Below, one piece after another: positions 4,962 to 10,711 of a stretch of 10,711 nt of DNA. Every line of letters starts with the position of its first letter. Positions within the stretch are counted from its first letter, which is position 1. Origin of the DNA: DATKMS01 sp041497995 (GTDB taxonomy: Bacteria > Desulfobacterota > Binatia > HRBIN30); NCBI GenBank assembly GCA_041497995.1, contig JBGQHM010000233.1, positions 1-10,711 of the forward strand, written 5' to 3'. The position numbers and the translations under genes are program-made. Under the pieces are notes generated by a model, which saw nothing but the letters and a program-made list of their open reading frames with translations, was not told the DNA's origin and searched no databases.

Positions 4962-6134
4962 TCACTCGATCGCTCCACCGTCCCAATCGATATCGAAGAA
5001 CTGCGCCTCCATGAGATCAGAGTGTTTGTGCTTGCGCACGTGCATGCGGTGCCGGAACGCGAAAACGTGCGAGTACGAGAGAATCTGGTAGATGCCGGGG
5101 AGCCGATCCCCTTTCTGTGCGTAGACATCCTGCGTTCCCGACAGCAGGAGCTTCATATCCGCTGGGAAATCCTTCGGCTCACGGAACATGTCCCGCACAA
5201 TGGCGCTGGCGATCTGCTCGCGGACACCAGGCTGTACCACCGCAGGTCGCTCCGGGTGCGGCGCGAAGACCGCGTCGACGTAGTCCTTCGCCGACATCAT
5301 AAAGATGCCCGCTGTGGGCCGTGGGTTGCACTCGACGATCGACAGCCCGTGATCGGTTTTAATGTAGTCGAAGGAAATGTGGCCGTGGTAGCCGGTCGCC
5401 TCGATGTAGGTCTTGGCGATCTCGACGCTCTGTGGCTCGTCGATCGACTCGAACACAATGCCACCGGCATGTTCGATGGTCAGCGGGTGCTCGTACGTGC
5501 AGTGCGCCGCGAGCCGGCCCTGGTGGGCGACGCTGAAACTGCAGATATCCTTGCCTTGCACGAACTCCTGGACCAGCCACGGATTGCCCGCTGACGGGTG
5601 ACAGTCCTCCAACTTCACGTGACCAGCCAACGGCCCCGTGTTGGTAAACAGTTCCACCCCACCCCGCGAGAATGCTGCCCGCGCAAAGTACTCCTTGAAT
5701 TCCCGCGCGGCCGCAGCCAGCTCATCTTGGCTATGCGCGACGCGCGTCGGCGCGATGGGCAGCTTCAGCTGCTGGGTGAGCGTCGTGAAGGCTTCCTTGT
5801 TGTGGAGGCGGGCGAGGACGTCGAACGAGGGAAAGAACACCGGGGTCAGGGCTGCGATCTCGTCATGATGCTTAGCAAGGTAGAAGACCTCTTCGAAGCA
5901 CGGGACTACAAGATCGATGCGGCGGCTGCGGATGATATCCTTGATCTCGTCGAGGAATTTTCGCGTATCGAACTTCGGAGAGGCAGTGATGATGGCCTCC
6001 TTCACATGATTCGAGTGGAGCCCCGGGGAGGTCGTGAATGTGTCGGTCGCGTAGACCTCGTGCCCCTCTTCACCAAGCTTGCGGATGACACCCAGAGCAT
6101 GCGGGAGCCGCGCGCTAGTCACTAGAATCTTCAC
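4962..6134 (-). CDS. ATP-grasp carboxylate-amine ligase-like enzyme (390 aa)
   Basis: Cytoplasmic ATP-grasp enzyme that would activate a carboxylate as an acyl phosphate and couple it to a nucleophile; the substrate is unknown. The N-terminal pre-ATP-grasp domain opens with LVTSARLPHALG at 4-15 and has a nucleotide-fold-like stretch to VVPCFEEV at 76-83. LHNKEAF at 110-116 begins the ATP-grasp core. FSRGGVEL at 155-162 is the ATP-loop region, LVQEFVQGKD at 187-196 contributes the hinge Glu190, and ECNPRPTAG at 268-276 holds the metal-binding Glu268 and Asn270. The C-terminal 90 residues are basic (HRMHVRKHKH near 362-371) and do not match the core. The GTG start is fixed by AAGGAGG 5 nt upstream. 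It stands alone with no adjacent amino-acid or peptide biosynthesis gene, and repeat copy C precedes it. Confidence 0.88.
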   Translation of the reverse strand: MKILVTSARLPHALGVIRKLGEEGHEVYATDTFTTSPGLHSNHVKEAIITASPKFDTRKFLDEIKDIIRSRRIDLVVPCFEEVFYLAKHHDEIAALTPVFFPSFDVLARLHNKEAFTTLTQQLKLPIAPTRVAHSQDELAAAAREFKEYFARAAFSRGGVELFTNTGPLAGHVKLEDCHPSAGNPWLVQEFVQGKDICSFSVAHQGRLAAHCTYEHPLTIEHAGGIVFESIDEPQSVEIAKTYIEATGYHGHISFDYIKTDHGLSIVECNPRPTAGIFMMSAKDYVDAVFAPHPERPAVVQPGVREQIASAIVRDMFREPKDFPADMKLLLSGTQDVYAQKGDRLPGIYQILSYSHVFAFRHRMHVRKHKHSDLMEAQFFDIDWDGGAIE

Positions 6135-6139
6135 CGCTG

Positions 6140-6146
6140 CCTCCTT
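6140..6146 (-). promoter_or_regulatory. Ribosome binding site confirming the GTG start of the ATP-grasp gene
   Basis: AAGGAGG on the minus strand, 5 nt before the GTG at 6134: a near-perfect anti-16S match that settles the non-ATG start. Confidence 0.8.
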
Positions 6147-6187
6147 CGTTGGAATTGTTCAGACCACCGCGCAGTCTTCCACTAATC

Positions 6188-6226
6188 CCGTCGAGTCCGT
6201 AAGATCCGTAGGTTCGCGGAAGGACC
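6188..6226 (-). promoter_or_regulatory. Direct-repeat operator (copy C), contracted by 2 bp
   Basis: Minus-strand unit 1 (6226-6216) is GGTCCTTCCGC. Unit 2 (6215-6205) is a weaker match. Unit 3 (6207-6197, ATCTTACGG) overlaps unit 2 by two bases, so that step is 9 bp rather than 11. The closing block at 6196-6188 reads ACTCGACGG, matching ACTTGAG of copies A and B. It begins 13 bp after the regulator stop and lies about 55 bp upstream of the ATP-grasp GTG. I see no convincing -10 17 to 18 bp downstream of the ACTCGAC block, so promoter use is less clear here than for A or B. Confidence 0.5.
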
Positions 6227-6239
6227 CCGGGGCTCACGG

Positions 6240-9200
6240 CTACGCGCGGGTTCGCGAGGCGTGGTGTGCGGCCCGTGAACGGGAGGCGGGCGGCACCTGG
6301 CGGAGCAAGGTTCTGGCCTCGGCTAAATCCACGCTCTCGGCTTTGTCACCAAACCACTTACATATGTTGCTGAGCAGCGCGCGGGCCTCCTCAGTCCTCC
6401 CGGACCCCTGCCAGGCATGCGCCAGGCTCGTCGCCGCGCGCAGCTCGAGCGACTTCGCCTCGTCCTTGCGGGCTAGGTCCACCGCGCGCAACAGGCAGCG
6501 CTCGGCCTCCTGCCACCGGGCATCCACAGCTGAAGCTTGTTGCTTGCCGCCGCCTCGCTGCGTGTGCGGCGTCGGAGCAACCGCCGCCGCCAGCAGGAGC
6601 TCGCCTTTGATGCGCCAGAGCTCCGGCCAGTACGAGCGATCGAGGCTCGACTCCGCCCGCATCAGGCCTTCGTCGACTGCGGCCAGGCCTGCGGCGGCGT
6701 TGCCAGCACGCAAATGGGCTTCGGCGAGGAAGCAGAAAATGTGGGTGGAAAACAACCATGCCCCCGTCGCCGCGTGAGCGACGCGTGCGTGCTCCAGCTC
6801 CGCGATTCCCGCGCCGAGCTCGCCGTTCTGAACTTGGACCGCGCCGCGCAGTCCCGCCGCCAGCGCGCTCCAGAACGCAAAACCCTGCTCGGTGGCGAGA
6901 TCCGCTGCTTGCTCCGCCACATCACGAGCCGCGCTGTGGTTGCGGCAGAGAAACTCCAGCACCGCACTGAACCACAGTGCGGCCACGAGGCTGAAAGGAG
7001 AACCCCCTCGTCGTGCTGCCGCCAGGCTGGCGCGCATCATCGTCCGTGCACGCGTCGTGTGGCCGCGCATCCAGAGCGCGAAGGCATAGTGGCAGTTCGC
7101 CGCAATCAGCGGATCCGCCCCGTAGGCGAACGGAGCGTCAGGCATCTTTCCCCGCTGCGGCGCCGGCAGCCGCTGCTCCGCAACGCGGCACGCTTCGATG
7201 AAACGTCCGGCGCCCGTGGCAACTCGTACCGTTAGGCTGTCTGCGAATAGGCGATGATTGGCCGTCCCCAAGCGCTCCGCCAACTCCTCGAGCTCTGCCA
7301 GCAGCTTCGGGGTGAGTGCGGCGTCGGCGCGCACTGCGTAGAGGTGACAGAGCGCATAGACGATCTGGAAGCGTTGCTCGGGGCCGCCCACCTGCGCGCA
7401 GAGCGCGTAGGCACGCTCGCAGTTTTCCCGCAGCGCTTCGGAGGCAAAGCCATGCAGGTCGTTGAGCACGGGTGCCAGCGCCAGCCTGAAGGTGAGCTCG
7501 CGGCGGCGCTGCTCGTCCGGGTCTGGGAGTTGCGCCAGCAGGGCGATCGCCGCTTCGAGGTAACCGATGGCCTCGCGGCCCGCAAAGCGCTGGCGGGCGC
7601 GCGTCGCAGCCGCAGCGAGGTACTGCAGTGCGCGTCCATGGTCGCGCCCTTTCCCGAAGTGGACCGCCAGCTCACCGGCCACTTCCGTCGCCCTGTCCCC
7701 GTAGGACGCTTCAAGCGCCGCGCCGATCCGCCGGTGCAGTCGGCGTCGCTGCCCTTCCGGAATCTCGCCGTACGCCGCCTGACGGTAGAGCTCATGCCTG
7801 AAGGCGTAGCTCTGGGCGACGCTGCCGTCGGGCCACTCGGTTGTACCGGCGATGCGAACAAGCCCGGAGGCTCGCGTCAGCGCTTCGCAGCGCCGCTCGA
7901 TGTCTTGGACGTCAACTTGGAGCGCCGCCGCAACCGCCTGCACCGGGAACTCGGTACCCACAACGCTCGCCGCCTCGACGAGCGCCCGGTCGGCGGGACT
8001 GAGGCCTTCGAGTTGCATCTGGATCATGTGGCGGGCGTCGTCCGGCACCTCCAGTTGCAGCTTGTCGGGCGGTGCGCTGAGCGCCCACCCGGGAGCCGTG
8101 TCGAGGATCCAGCCGCGTGACACCATGTGCTCGACGACCGCCGCCACAAACAACGGATTGCCGTCTGTGTAGTGATGCAGCGTTGGTGCGAGGATCTCGG
8201 CGAACTCCGCACCTTGGAAGCGCTCGTCCAGGTAGTGCTGGACGTCCTCTGTCGTTAGCTCGTGCACGGCCAGCTCGCTACACTGCCGGTGCAGGTGCAG
8301 CGCCCGCACCGTCTGCGACAGCACCGGGGCCTGAACGGCGACCTCCGCCGGGCGGTAAGTACCGATCACCAACAGCCGCGCCGCCTCACGGCGTTGTGCT
8401 AGGACGGCAAGAAGGTCCACCGTCGACGGATCGCTCCAATGCAGATCCTCGATCACCAGCACGACGGGGGCGCCGGCACTCAGCGCCTCGGTCAGCACGG
8501 CGAACTCGCGCAACATGCGCTCCGGGCGCGCCGCCTGTAGCGATTGCCGGAGGGCTTCCTCGTCGTCACCGAGCAACCACGGCATCTGTGCCAGCCACGT
8601 CGGGGCGGTGTGCCGCAGCAGCCCTACCGCGCCGGTGCTCTCCGGCCGTCGCAGCAATCGCTCGAGTGCCTCCAGCACCGGCATGTACGGCTCGCGCGCA
8701 CCATGCTGCTCGACGCAGGCACCGTGTCCGATCCACACCGGCGCAGCCGCTCCGCGGAGGGCGGTCGACCCCATAAAGGCCTCGACCAGCGTCGTCTTCC
8801 CGACGCCTGCTGGGCCGGTGACAAACACGATCTGCCGTTCGCCTGAGCAAGCCTTCGCCAAGTGCAGCGAGAGCTGCTCCAACTCGCTCTCTCGTCCCAC
8901 AACGGTGCGCTGGGCGGCACCCTGGTGCCTCCACGTGTGCGCTGCTGCCTGGCTCGCCCCCGGAGTGCCGGCCGCCCCGATGAAACGGAAACCGCGCCGG
9001 TGCACGGTCTCGATGCACCGCGGCGTGCGAGAGTCGTCGCCAAGCGCAAGGCGCAACTCTCCGATCGACTTGGTCAGCGTGTCCGGCGTGACAGCGACGT
9101 TCGGCCATACGGCATCCAACAGCTCTCCGCGCGTCACGAGCACGCCGGGGCGCTCGGCGAGATAGAGCAGCACGGCCCAGGTTTTCGGGCGCAACGGGAT

Positions 9201-9299
9201 GGCCTCGCCGGCGCGCGTCAAGCGCCCGCCGCGGCGATCGAGGTGGAAAGACATGAACGCGATCGGCTCGCGATCGTCCGCGGGTGGCGTAGCCTGCAT
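6240..9299 (-). CDS. Winged-helix / STAND-type ATPase / TPR transcriptional regulator (1019 aa)
   Basis: Large one-piece regulator with no receiver domain. Residues about 14-108 are an OmpR/PhoB-type winged helix (Trans_reg_C): LRPKTWAVLLYLAERPG, then VTRGELLDAVWPN, then the TPDTLTKSIGELRLAL recognition helix and the VHRRGFRF wing. Residues about 133-400 are an AAA/STAND ATPase with VVGRESEL at 133-140, Walker A GPAGVGKTT at 162-170 and Walker B VVLVIEDLHW at 279-288. The remaining 600 or so residues are Ala/Leu-rich helices typical of TPR-like ligand-sensing modules (MalT/AfsR logic). I chose the ATG at 9299, preceded by GAGGG (9303-9307), because a TTG at 9452 would add 51 low-complexity residues before the winged helix. 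The nearby 11-bp direct repeats suit this DNA-binding fold. The inducer is unknown. Confidence 0.9.
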   Translation of the reverse strand: MQATPPADDREPIAFMSFHLDRRGGRLTRAGEAIPLRPKTWAVLLYLAERPGVLVTRGELLDAVWPNVAVTPDTLTKSIGELRLALGDDSRTPRCIETVHRRGFRFIGAAGTPGASQAAAHTWRHQGAAQRTVVGRESELEQLSLHLAKACSGERQIVFVTGPAGVGKTTLVEAFMGSTALRGAAAPVWIGHGACVEQHGAREPYMPVLEALERLLRRPESTGAVGLLRHTAPTWLAQMPWLLGDDEEALRQSLQAARPERMLREFAVLTEALSAGAPVVLVIEDLHWSDPSTVDLLAVLAQRREAARLLVIGTYRPAEVAVQAPVLSQTVRALHLHRQCSELAVHELTTEDVQHYLDERFQGAEFAEILAPTLHHYTDGNPLFVAAVVEHMVSRGWILDTAPGWALSAPPDKLQLEVPDDARHMIQMQLEGLSPADRALVEAASVVGTEFPVQAVAAALQVDVQDIERRCEALTRASGLVRIAGTTEWPDGSVAQSYAFRHELYRQAAYGEIPEGQRRRLHRRIGAALEASYGDRATEVAGELAVHFGKGRDHGRALQYLAAAATRARQRFAGREAIGYLEAAIALLAQLPDPDEQRRRELTFRLALAPVLNDLHGFASEALRENCERAYALCAQVGGPEQRFQIVYALCHLYAVRADAALTPKLLAELEELAERLGTANHRLFADSLTVRVATGAGRFIEACRVAEQRLPAPQRGKMPDAPFAYGADPLIAANCHYAFALWMRGHTTRARTMMRASLAAARRGGSPFSLVAALWFSAVLEFLCRNHSAARDVAEQAADLATEQGFAFWSALAAGLRGAVQVQNGELGAGIAELEHARVAHAATGAWLFSTHIFCFLAEAHLRAGNAAAGLAAVDEGLMRAESSLDRSYWPELWRIKGELLLAAAVAPTPHTQRGGGKQQASAVDARWQEAERCLLRAVDLARKDEAKSLELRAATSLAHAWQGSGRTEEARALLSNICKWFGDKAESVDLAEARTLLRQVPPASRSRAAHHASRTRA

Positions 9300-9302
9300 A
9301 TT

Positions 9303-9307
9303 CCCTC
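9303..9307 (-). promoter_or_regulatory. Ribosome binding site choosing the regulator start
   Basis: GAGGG on the minus strand, 3 nt before the ATG at 9299 (4 nt if only GAGG pairs). Spacing is short, so support is moderate, but this start places the winged helix at the N-terminus as in the family. Confidence 0.45.
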
Positions 9308-9364
9308 GCACACCGCGAGTACCTCGATCCCCCCAGACTCTGGTACCAAGTGGCCAGCGGAGGG

Positions 9365-9393
9365 TATCAAGAAATTTTGGCGATACAAGACAT
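9365..9393 (-). promoter_or_regulatory. AT-rich repeat block upstream of the regulator
   Basis: In the 166-bp gap between the lipoprotein stop and the regulator start, the minus strand has ATGTCTTG and ATTTCTTG 18 bp apart, and GTATC and GATAC facing each other as an inverted pair. It is the only AT-rich patch in the gap. TTGATA at its end could be a -35, but no good -10 follows. It lacks the CTTCCG units of copies A-C. The rest of the gap shows nothing I can name. Confidence 0.25.
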
Positions 9394-9465
9394 CCGGGCC
9401 ACGACGGCGTTCGGATCGTGGGTGAGGGGTTGCAGACGGCAGCGTGAGTCAAGCATCGGCAAGCC

Positions 9466-10587
9466 TCACCTGCTCACCGGCAGCGTCAGGACCGGGGATT
9501 TGCCTTTGCCGGTCGCCTGCTGAAGCGAGTACAGGATGTTCAGGAGGCCAAAGGTGGCCTTGGAGCTCTGGTCGTCATCGGCAATGTAGAACCACCAACC
9601 GCGGTGCTGGACGGCGACAAACGCTTTCCGCGGACGGTCTTCCTGCGAGTGGATGGTCATGACCTTGCTGGTGACCTTCGACCAATTGAAGGGTTGTCCA
9701 TCGTCGCCCACGGTGACCGCGACCAGACCTGCCTCAACGTGCGGCGCGGGCGGCTCCACCGCCTTGGAAAGGAAGTACATCACCCCGAGCAACGACCGGC
9801 AGCGCACACCAACTTCGTTGCGCGTCCGCTTGAACGGGAATGCGGTAAGGGAGAAGTCGTCTTTACCGGGCGCCAAGTCGAGCGACTGGCGGACTGCGGC
9901 GACATCCGCAGCAAGCGGACTGTTGGGGTCGGCCGGCGGGTGCAGCCAGAATCGGGGATTGCGTCCGGGCGGGTCGGTCTCATGCTCCTTCATCTCCCAG
10001 TTGAACCCCATGAGCCCTGCCGATCGCAGACGCTCCAAACGCTCAGCGAAGTCAGCGAAGGCTGCGTAGTAGGGCTCCCGCTGCGGCGTCGGACCGCTGG
10101 CCGTAGGCGCGTTTAGGACATCGTTCACGCGCTGAGCCACCACGAGGAGAAGACGCTCGGCGCGCCACCCGCTCTGCTCGAAAAGCATGACGGAATCGAG
10201 CGGGATGGGCGTGAGCATGCGCGTAGCGAAGTCCTCGCCCGTGAGCGGCGTGTAGGTCACCGTGGGGTGCTCCGCGTACATAAGGCCGGAGCCGATCGTT
10301 GCGAAGCCGCCTGAACCGATCTGACCGGAGGCATTGAGCGAGGCGTCGTAACCGTACTGTGCCACGACGCTGCCAAGCTCGAGGAACAGCGGCGAGTCGT
10401 TGTAACGGAGGCGGACGAGGTTGAGCAGCATCTCCGCATCGGCCGAGCGCAGGATCTGCTGGTTGTAGTCGGGCCGTTCGCTGCGCAGAGCCTGAGGACC
10501 GAGCCCGGTGGTGCAGCCGCTGACCAGCATCGCAAGCAGGCCCGGTAGCAGAACGACGCGTTGAAGCAGCGTCGGTGGGTTCGCCAT
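9466..10587 (-). CDS. Uncharacterised outer-membrane-type lipoprotein (373 aa)
   Basis: Exported lipoprotein of unknown function. The signal peptide (hydrophobic 10-22) ends in a LVSGC lipobox with Cys25. A conserved-looking block at about 39-76 reads RPDYNQQI, then MLLNLVRLRYND, then SPLFLELGSVVAQY; this recurs in lipoproteins of assorted Proteobacteria and other GC-rich Gram-negatives that I know only as hypothetical. The middle is helical (about 140-195), followed by a Pro-rich linker, and the end looks like a compact alpha/beta domain with RGWWFYIADDD near 335-345. The start is uncertain. The ATG at 10587 places the signal peptide best, while a GTG at 10602 and an ATG at 10593 are in frame, and none has a strong Shine-Dalgarno. 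It starts about 20 bp after the DUF4239 gene and is probably co-transcribed with it. Confidence 0.8.
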   Translation of the reverse strand: MANPPTLLQRVVLLPGLLAMLVSGCTTGLGPQALRSERPDYNQQILRSADAEMLLNLVRLRYNDSPLFLELGSVVAQYGYDASLNASGQIGSGGFATIGSGLMYAEHPTVTYTPLTGEDFATRMLTPIPLDSVMLFEQSGWRAERLLLVVAQRVNDVLNAPTASGPTPQREPYYAAFADFAERLERLRSAGLMGFNWEMKEHETDPPGRNPRFWLHPPADPNSPLAADVAAVRQSLDLAPGKDDFSLTAFPFKRTRNEVGVRCRSLLGVMYFLSKAVEPPAPHVEAGLVAVTVGDDGQPFNWSKVTSKVMTIHSQEDRPRKAFVAVQHRGWWFYIADDDQSSKATFGLLNILYSLQQATGKGKSPVLTLPVSR

Positions 10588-10607
10588 GGACATCGGTCTC
10601 ACAACAA

Positions 10608-10711
10608 CTACCGCCCAAGATTGGCGAGCGCCGCGCGCATCGGAGCACTCGAAACCTTCATCAATCCTGCGAACGGGCTGTTCATCTCCACGATCAGAAG
10701 GATCGCACCCG
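10608..10711 (-). CDS. C-terminal tail of a DUF4239 (bestrophin-like) membrane protein, cut by the window edge
   Basis: The last 33 codons of a gene enter the window on the minus strand and end at TAG (10608-10610). The peptide starts in a hydrophobic helix (AILLIVEMN) and continues PFAGLMKVSSAPMRAAL to LGR. DUF4239 proteins typically end with such a helix, then a D/N-x-PFxG stretch, a V/I-SS-x-P-[LM]-R-x-AL helix and a short tail. They are multi-helix membrane proteins compared with bestrophin anion channels; that function is family-level inference. Only the tail is visible, so the call rests on one motif. The gene is immediately upstream of the lipoprotein gene with about 20 bp between them, indicating an operon that begins outside the window. 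Confidence 0.6.
   Translation of the reverse strand, partial: GAILLIVEMNSPFAGLMKVSSAPMRAALANLGR

Noticed and set aside
5022..5594. Plus-strand open frame opposite the ATP-grasp gene
   Set aside because: The minus strand carries clear ATP-grasp motifs across the same bases; the plus-strand product shows no recognisable pattern or ribosome site.
7254..8120. Long plus-strand open frame inside the regulator gene
   Set aside because: It is antisense to the ATPase/TPR coding region, has no domain pattern and has the Arg/Pro-rich composition expected of a shadow frame in GC-rich DNA.
9340..9360. TGGTACCA palindrome and CTGG/CCAG arms upstream of the regulator
   Set aside because: An 8-bp palindrome with poorly matching flanks is not enough to call an operator.
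9300..9452. 51-residue N-terminal extension of the regulator from a TTG
   Set aside because: Low-complexity, no ribosome site, and the winged helix begins naturally shortly after the ATG at 9299.

Overview
The window is a dense, GC-rich (roughly 60% or more by eye) bacterial segment in which every supported gene lies on the minus strand, so transcription runs from high to low coordinates. At least five predicted lipoproteins, two OmpA/MotB peptidoglycan-binding domains and strong AAGGAGG-type ribosome binding sites point to a Gram-negative bacterium with an outer membrane (Pseudomonadota, Methylomirabilota/Rokubacteria or a similar high-GC lineage). I cannot place it more precisely. No rRNA, tRNA, CRISPR array, insertion sequence or convincing intrinsic terminator was seen.

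Layout in transcription order. (1) 10711-9466: the C-terminal tail of a DUF4239 (bestrophin-like) membrane protein cut by the window edge, followed after about 20 bp by an uncharacterised 373-residue lipoprotein. (2) 9299-6240: a large regulator with an OmpR/PhoB-type winged helix, a STAND/AAA ATPase and a long helical TPR-like region. (3) 6134-4962: a stand-alone ATP-grasp ligase. (4) 4732-3135: a secreted protein of unknown function and a six-helix potassium-type channel with a TLGYGD filter. (5) 3047-203: a run of six small envelope genes, namely an 87-residue conserved protein, an OmpA lipoprotein, a Cys-rich lipoprotein, a glycine-zipper 17-kDa-antigen lipoprotein, a four-EF-hand secreted protein and a second OmpA lipoprotein. 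(6) 197-1: an apparently headless fragment of a DsbA-fold/2-hydroxychromene-2-carboxylate-isomerase-like gene running off the window.

The main discovery candidate is regulatory. The three intergenic gaps before units 3, 4 and 5 (6226-6188, 4920-4877, 3114-3071) carry the same element on the minus strand: three tandem units of about 11 bp with the core CTTCCG, ending in a conserved GACTTGAG-like box that can serve as a -35 element. Tandem 11-bp direct repeats overlapping -35 are the classic binding architecture of PhoB/OmpR-type winged helices, and the one regulator in the window has exactly that fold. I infer, without proof, a local regulon in which the 1019-residue winged-helix/ATPase/TPR protein controls the ATP-grasp enzyme, the channel unit and the envelope-lipoprotein unit. 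The gene content (a cation channel, a possible bestrophin-like channel, a Ca2+-binding EF-hand protein, peptidoglycan-tethering lipoproteins) would suit an envelope or ionic stress response, but the physiological signal and the ATP-grasp product are unknown.
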